A DNA stretch of 64,000 bases from positions 124,001 through 188,000 of the forward strand of contig NZ_BMOK01000003.1 in assembly GCF_014647035.1 (NCBI RefSeq), given 5' to 3'. The position numbers were made by a program, and so were the translations under genes. This DNA comes from Sporolactobacillus putidus. GTDB lineage: Bacteria > Bacillota > Bacilli > Bacillales > Sporolactobacillaceae. Positions 27,527-36,327 of the stretch are shown here, one piece after another (the stretch's first letter is position 1; every line of letters starts with the position of its first letter). The notes beneath the pieces are model-generated. The model had not been told where the DNA came from. It did no database searches and saw only the letters and a list, made by a program, of their open reading frames with translations.

Positions 27527-28456
27527 ATGGACAAACCGTGGACAGAACAAGAGATACCTGATTTGACACGGAAAACGGCAATTGTTACAGGCGCAAGCAG
27601 CGGACTGGGGTACGAAACGGCCCGCGCTCTGGCGATCCATGGAGCGGAAGTGGTCTTGGCTGTCCGCAATTTGGAAAAGGGGAGGCAGGCCGAAGAACAA
27701 ATTAAAAAGATCGCCCCCGATGCGAAGGTGAGCCTGGGAAAACTTGATCTTGGCGACCTGAACAGCATTCATCAGTTTGCAGACTCTTTTTCGCAGATTC
27801 ATCGCTCATTGTCTCTTCTGATAAACAATGCAGGCGTCATGATGCCTCCGTACGGAAAAACGGAAGATGGTTTTGAACTGCAGTTCGGTATCAATTTTTT
27901 GGGCCACTTTGCGTTAACAGGTCTGCTTTTTCACAAACTGACGTCTGCGGCCAATTCGAGGGTGGTCACGCTGAGCAGTCTTGCGGCGCATCATGCATCC
28001 ATCGATTTTGACAATCTAGACGGGTCGAAAGGATACAGACCCATGAAATTTTACAGCCAGAGTAAATTGGCCGATTTGCTTTTCGCGCGGCAGCTTCAGT
28101 ATAAATTTGACGAATTAAAAATTTCTTCCCTGAGCGTGGCTGCTCATCCCGGTATTTCGCATACCAACTTATCTTCGCGAAACTCGGGAAAGAAAGCCAA
28201 TCGCTTGTTCCTTCTTATTTCAAAATTGATCAGCCAGCCGGCATCGATGGGCGCTCTTCCCACATTATTTGCTGCGACATCAGGCAAGATATCGGGAGGA
28301 GAGTACATCGGACCGGATGGAAAGGGCGGCCGGAAGGGTTATCCGTTTAAAGAACCGCTGATTGAGCGTCTTTATGATGCAGCCGTTGCACAGAAATTAT
28401 GGACTATCGCCGAACAAATGACTGGAATCACCTATCCGGCTCCCCAACAGGGCTGA
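27527..28456 (+). CDS. Short-chain dehydrogenase/reductase (SDR)
   Basis: A 309-residue NAD(P)-dependent oxidoreductase of the retinol-dehydrogenase-like SDR branch. TGASSGLGYETARALA is the cofactor loop, NNAGVM follows, Ser in TLSSLAAHH and YSQSKLA carry the catalytic Ser-Tyr-Lys. The substrate cannot be predicted. GAAGAGGAG lies upstream of the ATG. It probably has its own transcript, 86 bases after the ATP-grasp gene. Confidence 0.9.
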   Translation: MDKPWTEQEIPDLTRKTAIVTGASSGLGYETARALAIHGAEVVLAVRNLEKGRQAEEQIKKIAPDAKVSLGKLDLGDLNSIHQFADSFSQIHRSLSLLINNAGVMMPPYGKTEDGFELQFGINFLGHFALTGLLFHKLTSAANSRVVTLSSLAAHHASIDFDNLDGSKGYRPMKFYSQSKLADLLFARQLQYKFDELKISSLSVAAHPGISHTNLSSRNSGKKANRLFLLISKLISQPASMGALPTLFAATSGKISGGEYIGPDGKGGRKGYPFKEPLIERLYDAAVAQKLWTIAEQMTGITYPAPQQG

Positions 28457-28779
28457 TGAAAATTTTGCTTGGCGATGGCATGTTTCATCGGATGAAATAA
28501 ATCATTCGAAAGTACTACGCATGGATTTGAAAGCATGATAAATACAGAATTTGCAACAACTATGCGCAAAAATTATAAAATTGTTACATTTTTTATGTAA
28601 GAATATCTGACATTCATAATGACTTTAGAAGCATAAGCCGTTATTATGTTTTTTAAGGACATGATTTTAAATAGTTGTTCAGCCTTACTTTAAAAAGAGC
28701 AGAGAGCAGGGGGTGAGGTATACATAAAATTATCAGATTATTATGAGTTATACCGTTTTTTAAAAAAAGGAGGCTTAAA
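28457..28779 (+). other. Upstream region of liv operon
   Basis: A 323-base AT-rich gap with no gene. A ribosome site AAAAGGAGG precedes livK. I see no clear CodY box or riboswitch; promoter elements are not decisive. Confidence 0.4.
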
Positions 28780-29970
28780 ATGAATATTAAAAGACTCATT
28801 CCACTATTTTCAATTATCGTACTTATTTTAGGAGTTATCAGCGGGTGCGCTTCAGGTTCAGCGGGAGGGGGATCAAAAGCGAAGACAGTAATCAAAATCG
28901 CTACTCAGACACCTCTCTCCGGTCCTGAAGCTACAATCGGCGATGCGCTTAAGTTAGGAGCTGAACTCGCTATTGATGATCAGAAAGCTGCTTTTGCAAA
29001 GAAGGGTTTTGATCTACAGATCGCACCCTATGACGACCAGGCCGATCCTAAAAAAGGTGTTGCCAATGCTCAATTGATTGCTTCGGACAGTTCGATTCTC
29101 GGCGTTGTCGGCCACTTGAACTCAGGTGTTGCAATCCCATCTTCTGAAGTATATGACAAAAACAATATCGTTATGGTGTCGCCTGCCAACACGGCTACCG
29201 CAGTGACGGACAGAGGACTGAAAACAGTCAATCGTATTTGCGCTCGTGACGATTTTCAAGGTCCGGCTGGTGCAAACTACGCTGTAAATACTCTGAAAGC
29301 TAAGAAAATTTTCGTTATACAGGATAAAACAGCTTACGGTTCAGGTTTGGCTCAGGCTTTCAGAGACCAGGCGGCGAAACTTGGTGCCCAGATCGTCGGC
29401 TATGAAGGCATTACTGTTGGTGAAAAAGACTTCAGTGGTGTTATCAGTCAGGCAGTGGCACAGAAACCTGATCTGATCTATTTCGGTGGTGTTTATGCTG
29501 AAGGCGGGCTGATTATCAAACAAGCACGCCAGCAGGGATTGAATATTCCGATTATGGGCGGCGACGGTATGGATTCTTCCGCGACGGTTCAGATTGCCGG
29601 AGATTCTGTTAAGAACTTTTATTTTTCAACCGTTGTCGGCGATGTAACAAAAACAGCAAAAGGCAAGAAGTTTGCTGATGATTACAAGGCGAAGTTTGGA
29701 AAGAACATTGAGTCTTACTCTGCATACGGTTATGACAGTGCATCTGTTCTCCTCCAAGGTTTGATGAATGCCATCGACAAGAACGGCGGAAAACTTCCGA
29801 CTCGCCAGGCAGTCGCCCAAGCTGTCCGCGCAATCACGAACTTTGATGGAATTGCAACTAAAGTAGGTTTTGATTCAAAGGGCGATAACAACTTTGCAAA
29901 GATTTACATCTATAAATTCAACAAAGCCGCTTATCCGGCAACACAGGTATCTGAAATCACAAAAAAATAA
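28780..29970 (+). CDS. livK: Branched-chain amino acid ABC importer, binding lipoprotein LivK
   Basis: A 396-residue type-I periplasmic-binding-fold lipoprotein. The signal peptide ends VISGC (Cys23). IKIATQTPLSGPEATIGDALKLGAELA, GVVGHLNSGVAIPSSEVYD and FGGVYAEGG are hallmarks of Leu/Ile/Val-binding proteins. First gene of livKHMGF; a hairpin after it may raise its level relative to the permease genes. Confidence 0.93.
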   Translation: MNIKRLIPLFSIIVLILGVISGCASGSAGGGSKAKTVIKIATQTPLSGPEATIGDALKLGAELAIDDQKAAFAKKGFDLQIAPYDDQADPKKGVANAQLIASDSSILGVVGHLNSGVAIPSSEVYDKNNIVMVSPANTATAVTDRGLKTVNRICARDDFQGPAGANYAVNTLKAKKIFVIQDKTAYGSGLAQAFRDQAAKLGAQIVGYEGITVGEKDFSGVISQAVAQKPDLIYFGGVYAEGGLIIKQARQQGLNIPIMGGDGMDSSATVQIAGDSVKNFYFSTVVGDVTKTAKGKKFADDYKAKFGKNIESYSAYGYDSASVLLQGLMNAIDKNGGKLPTRQAVAQAVRAITNFDGIATKVGFDSKGDNNFAKIYIYKFNKAAYPATQVSEITKK

Positions 29971-30068
29971 TGGTACAACTAAATTATTCAAAATCTGACT
30001 GAGCTCAAAATTAAAGAAAAGTACAGGAAATGTTCTTGTGTTCAGCTCTCAGTATTTTGGCAAAATCT

Positions 30069-30105
30069 AAAAGGGTATGGACGTCGAACTATACCCTTTT
30101 AGAAA
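30069..30105 (+). terminator. Intra-operon hairpin between livK and livH
   Basis: A perfect 10-base inverted repeat AAAAGGGTAT / ATACCCTTTT with a 12-base loop. Read-through would feed the permease genes. The T tract is short, so a partial terminator or mRNA stabiliser are both possible. Confidence 0.6.
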
Positions 30106-30186
30106 TTTTGTATAACAAAGTACAAGTAAAGTCTTGCCCTTGCTAATTGAAAATTACGTTTTAATCCAGTGGAAAGTGGTGAAAAG

Positions 30187-31179
30187 ATGCTCCAGCAAAT
30201 TATTCAGATTCTACCTCAGGTTCTCGTTGATGGGTTGACTCTGGGTTTTATCTATGCTGTTGTTGCCATTGGCTACACACTAGTATACGGTATTCTTGAG
30301 TTAATCAACTTTGCCCACGGCGATGTATTTATGACCGGTTCTTTTATTGGGGCAGGTGTGCTTTTCTTTTTGATGAGCATAGGCTTCTTATCCTCTGTAC
30401 CTTCCCTTATCGTATTTATTATCGTCATTCTCATCGCAGCGTTAGCGACAGGATTTCTTGGGGTGGGCATTGAACGCGTTGCTTATCGGCCATTGCGGAG
30501 GCGTAATGCTCCGAAATTGATTGCTTTAATTACGTCAATTGGCATATCTTTTATTTTGGAAGACGTGGTCCGTTTTATTGCTGAATTAAAGACCGGAAAC
30601 TATATTATAACGGCACCTTCGCTATTCAAGACTCAGTATCATCTAAACATTCACTCTATCATGCCGTTCTTTCATAACGTGACTTTCCAGGCCTCTTTTC
30701 TCGTCGTGCTTGTTGTGACGGTTGTCATGCTGATCTCTCTGGACATTTTTGTTAATCGAACTAAATGGGGGATGGCCATGCGAGCTGTCGCCCAGGACCG
30801 TGAAACAGCATCTCTGATGTCGATCAATGTGAACCGTGTCATTTCAGTGACTTTCTTCATCGGTTCAGCTCTGGGCGGGGCAACAGGTGTACTGTTTATG
30901 ATCCAGTACGGAACGATTGATCCTTATATCGGATTTATTTTGGGGATTAAAGCATTCACAGCTGCGGTCCTCGGAGGAATCGGAAACATCCGCGGTGCTA
31001 TGTTGGGCGGTATTTTGCTAGGTCTGATGGAAATGTTTGCGGCGGCCAATCTCTCGACAATTACTCACGGTGCAATGGGTGCCGAATATAAAGACGTTTT
31101 TGCCTTTATTATCCTAATTCTGGTTCTGATCTTCAAACCGGAAGGCTTATTTGGCAAAGCCGTTGTTGAGAAAGTGTAG
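30187..31179 (+). CDS. livH: Branched-chain amino acid ABC importer permease LivH
   Basis: A 330-residue membrane protein with about eight helices. GFIYAVVAIGYTLVYGILELINFAHGDV is the LivH entry sequence, and GMAMRAVAQDRETASLMSI is the coupling region. Start at ATG 30187 with GGTGA upstream; a GTG 18 bases earlier is possible. It is followed 9 bases on by livM. Confidence 0.93.
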   Translation: MLQQIIQILPQVLVDGLTLGFIYAVVAIGYTLVYGILELINFAHGDVFMTGSFIGAGVLFFLMSIGFLSSVPSLIVFIIVILIAALATGFLGVGIERVAYRPLRRRNAPKLIALITSIGISFILEDVVRFIAELKTGNYIITAPSLFKTQYHLNIHSIMPFFHNVTFQASFLVVLVVTVVMLISLDIFVNRTKWGMAMRAVAQDRETASLMSINVNRVISVTFFIGSALGGATGVLFMIQYGTIDPYIGFILGIKAFTAAVLGGIGNIRGAMLGGILLGLMEMFAAANLSTITHGAMGAEYKDVFAFIILILVLIFKPEGLFGKAVVEKV

Positions 31180-31188
31180 GTGATTAAG

Positions 31189-32484
31189 ATGAGAGAACAG
31201 ATAAGTAAGTTTTCACAAAGCCCGAAAGCTCAAGCCATTTTTTTTGCGGCCTATGTCATTGTGACTGCTCTTGGATTATATTTAATGCAAACTTCGGTCA
31301 TTGCTTTTCTGCTGCTGTTGTTTTCAATTCTGATATTGTACTATTTGAAATTGAAAACGAGAACTAAATGGCTGATCGGGCTCTTTATTATAGCGGTTGT
31401 GGTACCTCTTGTTGCAAGCCAGGGTCCATCGTTTCAATCATACATGGAAGTTGGGACGCTTGTCGGTATTTATGCGGCGATGTCACTAGGACTGAACGTC
31501 GTTGTCGGTTTTGCCGGCCTGCTTGATCTTGGCTTTATCGCATTTTTTGCGGTAGGTGCATATACATATGCCATATTTGCCAGTACACAAGCTTCCCACT
31601 TTATGCCGTTCGGTCATTATCCGTTACCAGGAGACACCTTCTGGCTGTTTATCTTAATTGGAGCAATCATTGCATCGATATTTGGCATTTTGCTCGGTAT
31701 TCCTGTTCTCAGAGTCAGGGGTGACTATCTGGCCATTGTGACTTTAGGATTCGGGGAAATCATTCGTATCGTTCTCAACAATATGGATCATCCGATCAAT
31801 ATTACAAATGGAGCGCTAGGGATTTCTTCTATTACACCTCCAAATTTTTTGGGAATTCCAATCGGAAACTCCAGTCAGTTTTATTTTATTGTTCTAGGGA
31901 TTTTTTTGGTCGTCATTTACATTGTTACCAGACTGGAACACTCAAAACTCGGGCGTGCCTGGAAGGCCGTCAGGGATAATGAAATTGCTGCGCAGGCGAG
32001 TGGTATTCCGCTTGTAAAAACGAAACTGGCGGCTTTCGCCATCGGGGCTTCGTTCTCTGGTATGATGGGTGCCGTTTTTGCCGCAAAACAGATGTATGTA
32101 GACGCTACGAGTTTTACCTACCTTGAATCGACAATGATTCTGGTTATGGTCATCTTGGGTGGAATGGGAAGCGTTCCCGGTGTCATTTTAGGCGCCGCGG
32201 TAGTGACCATTCTCAATACGCAGGTTCTGACCGATTTATCCAACTGGCTGACCCAATTAAGCACAAACGGCGTGATATCCATACCGGACGCACTCTCACC
32301 GGCGAAAATGCAGCGCTTGATTTTTGGAATCCTTTTGGTCGTATTCGCCTTGTACCGAACGCAGGGGCTGATTCCGCATAAGAATAGAAAAATAAATGTG
32401 GAAAAGCTGAAAAAGGAAGCATCTGAGGCACCCGGGGGAGCTCTGCTGTCGAAAGAGAGAGCTGAAACAGGAGGTACGGACTGA
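31189..32484 (+). CDS. livM: Branched-chain amino acid ABC importer permease LivM
   Basis: A 431-residue permease with about ten helices. SLGLNVVVGFAGLLDLGFIAFFAVGAY and GIPVLRVRGDYLAIVTLGFGEIIR are LivM signatures; GRAWKAVRDNEIAAQASGI is the ATPase contact. AGGTGA sits 6 bases before ATG 31189. The charged C-terminal tail extends beyond the last helix. The stop overlaps livG (TGATG). Confidence 0.93.
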   Translation: MREQISKFSQSPKAQAIFFAAYVIVTALGLYLMQTSVIAFLLLLFSILILYYLKLKTRTKWLIGLFIIAVVVPLVASQGPSFQSYMEVGTLVGIYAAMSLGLNVVVGFAGLLDLGFIAFFAVGAYTYAIFASTQASHFMPFGHYPLPGDTFWLFILIGAIIASIFGILLGIPVLRVRGDYLAIVTLGFGEIIRIVLNNMDHPINITNGALGISSITPPNFLGIPIGNSSQFYFIVLGIFLVVIYIVTRLEHSKLGRAWKAVRDNEIAAQASGIPLVKTKLAAFAIGASFSGMMGAVFAAKQMYVDATSFTYLESTMILVMVILGGMGSVPGVILGAAVVTILNTQVLTDLSNWLTQLSTNGVISIPDALSPAKMQRLIFGILLVVFALYRTQGLIPHKNRKINVEKLKKEASEAPGGALLSKERAETGGTD

Positions 32485-33260
32485 TGAGTATCCTTGAAGT
32501 GAAGAATCTGACAAAACAATTCGGCGGGCTGACAGCCACTTCTGACATCAGCATGGGTGTCGAAAAGAATTCAATAACCGCCGTAATCGGTCCTAACGGA
32601 GCTGGCAAGACGACATTTTTCAACATGATCACCGCGGTTTATAGACCGACATCCGGCGATATTTTGCTGAACGGAAAGTCTTTGGTGGGGCTTAAACCGC
32701 ACCAAGTATCGAAGTTCGGTATTACAAGAACATTTCAGAACATCAGGCTTTTCAATGAACAGACGGTGCTCGACAATGTTCTCGTCGGCATGCATCAGCG
32801 CCTGAAAGGTCACTGGGTCGGTACTTTGCTTCATTTCCCCAATGTGAAAAGGGAAGAAGAGAACGCTAAAATCGAAGCTTACAAAATACTGGAATATGTC
32901 GGTCTCGAAGAATATGTGAATGAAAATGCAGGGAACCTGGCTTACGGTGCGCAGAGGCGCCTTGAAATTGCCCGTGCCATTGCGGCAAAGCCAAAAGTGC
33001 TGCTTCTTGATGAACCGGCGGCCGGAATGAATCCAAAGGAAACGCAGAAGCTTACCGATCTCATTCATGATATGCGGACAAGACTGGACGTGACGATTAT
33101 ACTCATTGAACACGATATGAAATTGGTTATGAAAATTTCGGATTTTATTTATGTTCTTGATCATGGAGAACTTATCGCTTCCGGAGTACCTGAGGAGATC
33201 AGAAATAACAAGCGCGTAATTGAAGCATACCTCGGCAAAGGGGCGGTGTTGAATGGCTAA
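32484..33260 (+). CDS. livG: Branched-chain amino acid ABC importer ATPase LivG
   Basis: A 258-residue ATPase. Walker A GPNGAGKTT, the LivG-typical GITRTFQNIRLF, signature region LAYGAQRRLEIARA (the LSGGQ motif reads AYGAQ, as usual in LivG), Walker B VLLLDEPAAGMN and H switch IEHDM. Overlaps livM and livF. Confidence 0.95.
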   Translation: MSILEVKNLTKQFGGLTATSDISMGVEKNSITAVIGPNGAGKTTFFNMITAVYRPTSGDILLNGKSLVGLKPHQVSKFGITRTFQNIRLFNEQTVLDNVLVGMHQRLKGHWVGTLLHFPNVKREEENAKIEAYKILEYVGLEEYVNENAGNLAYGAQRRLEIARAIAAKPKVLLLDEPAAGMNPKETQKLTDLIHDMRTRLDVTIILIEHDMKLVMKISDFIYVLDHGELIASGVPEEIRNNKRVIEAYLGKGAVLNG

Positions 33261-33978
33261 CGAAAACGGTACGCATTTTCTAGAATTAAAACAGGTTGAG
33301 TCCTTTTATGGCAAAATTCAGGCGTTAAACGGAATTGACCTTTATATTAATGAAGGCGAGATCGTCACGCTAATTGGCAGCAACGGAGCCGGTAAATCGA
33401 CGACACTTAAATCGATCAGCGGCCAGGTTCAACCCAAAACCGGAACGATCCTGTTTGATGGAACGGATATCACCAAAAATGCACCGCACCAAACGGCCCT
33501 ATCAGGTATTGCTCAGGTTCCCGAAGGACGGCGTATTTTTCCAAGACTGACGGTCAGGGAGAATCTTCAGATAGGTGCTTTTTCGGTAAAAGACAAAAAA
33601 GTCGTTTCAGAAAGAATGGAACGTGTTTTCGGTTATTTTCCAAGGCTGAAAGAGCGGCTGGAACAAAAAGGCGGAACGATGAGCGGCGGCGAACAACAGA
33701 TGCTTGCTATTGGCCGCGCGCTGATGATGAAGCCTAAACTTCTGATGCTCGATGAACCGTCAATGGGTCTTGCTCCGATTATCGTCGAACAGATATTTGA
33801 TATTGTCAAGGAAATGAATAAAGAAGGCATGACCATTCTCCTTGTTGAACAAAACGCGTTTCAGGCCCTTCAAATTGCAAATCGAGGGTACGTTATTCAG
33901 ACCGGCAGCATCGTGCTCGAAGGAAAAGGCAGTGAATTAATGACCAACGAGCAGGTCAGGGAAGCTTATCTCGCCTGA
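33253..33978 (+). CDS. livF: Branched-chain amino acid ABC importer ATPase LivF
   Basis: A 241-residue ATPase, partner of LivG. Walker A GSNGAGKST, QVPEGRRIFPRLTV, signature MSGGEQQMLAIGRAL, Walker B LLMLDEPSMGLAP. It overlaps livG by 8 bases and ends the operon. Confidence 0.95.
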   Translation: MANENGTHFLELKQVESFYGKIQALNGIDLYINEGEIVTLIGSNGAGKSTTLKSISGQVQPKTGTILFDGTDITKNAPHQTALSGIAQVPEGRRIFPRLTVRENLQIGAFSVKDKKVVSERMERVFGYFPRLKERLEQKGGTMSGGEQQMLAIGRALMMKPKLLMLDEPSMGLAPIIVEQIFDIVKEMNKEGMTILLVEQNAFQALQIANRGYVIQTGSIVLEGKGSELMTNEQVREAYLA

Positions 33979-34046
33979 TTTATAGAGTTATTAGGAGAAA
34001 TATCAATTAAGTTCAGAGTCTCACCCAAAATAATCATACTAATGAG

Positions 34047-34091
34047 CGGCAAGGAATCTTTGCAGAAAAGACACTTTGCCGTTTTTTTTAT
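34047..34091 (+). terminator. Terminator of liv operon
   Basis: CGGCAA pairs with TTTGCCG across a loop with an internal partial pairing, followed by a run of T. Confidence 0.75.
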
Positions 34092-34166
34092 AATGTCTCT
34101 GGTTTCTTAAGATTCGGCTTAAATTGACCGTTTATCTGAACAGAGACTGTCTTCCGGATGGATCAT

Positions 34167-34196
34167 TTGCCCAGAGGCTTTCGAAACAATTATAAT
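34167..34196 (+). promoter_or_regulatory. Promoter of zinc-ribbon gene
   Basis: TTGCCC (34167-34172), 18 bases, TATAAT (34191-34196). It is 45 bases before the GTG start. Confidence 0.6.
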
Positions 34197-34240
34197 GAAC
34201 TCATAAAAACCAACTTTACCGGCAAGGATGGTGACATTGA

Positions 34241-34423
34241 GTGAATTGGTTCAGGAAACTGGCAGGAGGCAGATTCAAGTCTTTGCCTTTTCAAAAAAGA
34301 TGCTATTTCTGCCATCGGAAAAAGGCAGGTATGAGAAAATATAAAAGTGACGAGGACGAAGTCATTTACGTTTGCCCCCAGTGCTTGGATTATGCCGAAC
34401 GGAGAGCGTTTCGAAAAGCATAA
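34241..34423 (+). CDS. Zinc-ribbon miniprotein (hypothetical)
   Basis: A 60-residue basic protein with two CxxC knuckles (CYFC and CPQC) about 25 residues apart, which should bind zinc. GTG start with GGATGGTGA upstream and its own promoter. I do not recognise a named family. Nucleic-acid binding is plausible from charge but unproven. Confidence 0.6.
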   Translation: MNWFRKLAGGRFKSLPFQKRCYFCHRKKAGMRKYKSDEDEVIYVCPQCLDYAERRAFRKA

Positions 34424-34499
34424 AAAACACAATAAATATATTATGTAAACCAATTAACGGCTGAGCGTTACGACACAACAGAAAAGGGAGATGGGTAGA

Positions 34500-35777
34500 A
34501 TGACGACGTGTCAAAAGAATATTTATCCTGCCGAAAGTGCTGATGTCAAACATTTCATTTCAGGAGAAAAAAAAAGAAACGATCATTATCTGCATGCCGT
34601 CATTCGATTTGACTGGAATGTTGATATCGACCTGCTTAAAAAGGCGGTTCAAGCAACGTTTAAAGCTGTTCCTCTGCTGACATGCCGGTTTGTTGAAAGT
34701 GACAGGAAAGCTTTCTGGGAGGAGGCAGGATGGACAGCCGATGACATGGTCTTTCTTATTAAATCGCCAGACCGTGAAAGGGACGTACAGGACAATCTGG
34801 TGATCAAACCGGATGAGAAGGTCGGTCCGCAGCTGCGCATCACGGTGATCAGGGATGAAGAAGCGGACACACTCGCAATCATTCTGAACCATATGATTTG
34901 CGATGGGGGAGGAATAAGGGACTATCTGTATTTGCTGAGTAAGTGCTACTCCGCATTTGCAGTCGATCCGGATCATGCGATTGTTGACATGCCCGATCCG
35001 GGATTGCGCAGTATTCATCAGGTTTTCGGCAGCATGAGCCCCGAGCAGATGGGCAGGATCCGTAATGCCGAACTTCAATCGTACCCCCAGTCGGAAAAGG
35101 ATCATCTGCCGCTGACGGGAGACGCACAGCACCCTTTCATTATTACGCATCAAGTTCCGGCTGCGCAATTCGACCTGATCAAAGATTATGCAAAAACGAG
35201 GGGGGCAACCGTTAACGATGCACTGTTTGCGGCTTACGTCTGCGCTCTCTCCGACGCTCTCAAAACCGATTGGATTGTGCTTGACTGTCCCGTCAACATT
35301 CGTGCTTATCTTCCAAAAGGCCATCAGCCAGGCATCTGCAACCTGACCTCGAATATCATTTGTGCTGTTCCAAGTCACGCCGGTGAATCATTTGATGAAG
35401 CCTTAATGAGTGTCAAAAAAGTAATGGATCAGCAAAAAGGCAATCTGGAGCCGCTCAAAGTTTACTGGGATCTGGAGGAGGTTTATCAGACGCTGCCTTT
35501 GTCAGAAGCCAAGAAACGCTTTCCGCAAATCTACAGCATACCCTTTAATGGAATGACCAACATTGGTATACTGGACGATAAGCAATTGTATTTTAACGGC
35601 CTTCGTGTTGAGGATGCATTGATTTCCGGATCGATCAAATATGCTCCCTATTTTCAAATTGCCGTGACGACCTTCCGGAAGGCCATGACTTTCAGCACAA
35701 ATTTTCACGGAACAGACGATGACTATCGCTGGCTCGATAATTTTGTAAATAAGATGATTGGTTATTTTCCAAAGTAA
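34500..35777 (+). CDS. Stand-alone condensation/acyltransferase-fold protein
   Basis: A 425-residue member of the chloramphenicol-acetyltransferase-like superfamily that includes NRPS condensation domains, wax-ester synthases and alcohol acetyltransferases. The catalytic HxxxD is in LNHMICDGGG. GATVNDALFAAYVCAL and CPVNIRAYLP are typical of the alcohol-acetyltransferase/condensation group. No carrier protein or NRPS gene is adjacent. Start at ATG 34500, since the ATG three codons upstream overlaps the ribosome site AAAAGGGAG. Acyl donor and acceptor unknown. It has its own strong terminator. Confidence 0.8.
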   Translation: MTTCQKNIYPAESADVKHFISGEKKRNDHYLHAVIRFDWNVDIDLLKKAVQATFKAVPLLTCRFVESDRKAFWEEAGWTADDMVFLIKSPDRERDVQDNLVIKPDEKVGPQLRITVIRDEEADTLAIILNHMICDGGGIRDYLYLLSKCYSAFAVDPDHAIVDMPDPGLRSIHQVFGSMSPEQMGRIRNAELQSYPQSEKDHLPLTGDAQHPFIITHQVPAAQFDLIKDYAKTRGATVNDALFAAYVCALSDALKTDWIVLDCPVNIRAYLPKGHQPGICNLTSNIICAVPSHAGESFDEALMSVKKVMDQQKGNLEPLKVYWDLEEVYQTLPLSEAKKRFPQIYSIPFNGMTNIGILDDKQLYFNGLRVEDALISGSIKYAPYFQIAVTTFRKAMTFSTNFHGTDDDYRWLDNFVNKMIGYFPK

Positions 35778-35784
35778 GGTCTGA

Positions 35785-35828
35785 AAAAAGCCGGCTCATC
35801 ACTCGACTGAGGATGAGCCGGCTTTTAC
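35785..35828 (+). terminator. Terminator after condensation-fold gene
   Basis: AAAGCCGGCTCATC pairs perfectly with GATGAGCCGGCTTT, followed by T. Also usable from the minus-strand gene at 35861. Confidence 0.92.
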
Positions 35829-35860
35829 TTTATTGTACAAGTAAGCTTTTTTTACTATCG

Positions 35861-36133
35861 TTAAATAATCTCCGTCTGAAGCCTGATGCTCGCCGGTTTC
35901 TGTTTATAATCCTCTTCAGACTGAATTTGGCGAATTTGCTGGTCAATGCGGTTAATATTTGTCTGAGTTTGAAAAAGTGCGTCCGCAACCGATTTTGTTT
36001 TGTCTGCCGACTGAAGTTGCTGTAAATTGTCTTGGAGTGAATGTTTTTCCTGCAGAAGCGCTCTTAATTGGGTATACGTATCTGAAAATTGTCCGGTTGT
36101 AATCACGGTACGGATAACAGGATTTATCTGCAT
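35861..36133 (-). CDS. Small coiled-coil protein (hypothetical)
   Basis: A 90-residue protein starting at ATG 36133 with GAGGCGAG upstream (an in-frame TTG five codons earlier overlaps this site). Residues 20-75 show heptad-like spacing of Leu/Ile with many Gln (LRALLQEKHSLQDNLQQLQ, INRIDQQIRQIQ), so a coiled-coil is likely. No cysteines, no signal. I do not recognise the family. It ends at the terminator shared with the preceding gene. Confidence 0.65.
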   Translation of the reverse strand: MQINPVIRTVITTGQFSDTYTQLRALLQEKHSLQDNLQQLQSADKTKSVADALFQTQTNINRIDQQIRQIQSEEDYKQKPASIRLQTEII

Positions 36134-36327
36134 AAGCGCTCGCCTCAAGTTAATTGTTTAACTCCAGTATAGGACGATGGATAGCGCGTGAAAGAGGAAA
36201 AAAGCGCAATTTTTGTCCTGAAGCGACCAAATAGTGACTTCTGTCGTGTATCATAAATCGTTAACAGCGTTCAGCTATATCAGAATGACTTGCTCTTAAT
36301 CAGCAGACCGGCGCGGCACCTTGCATA

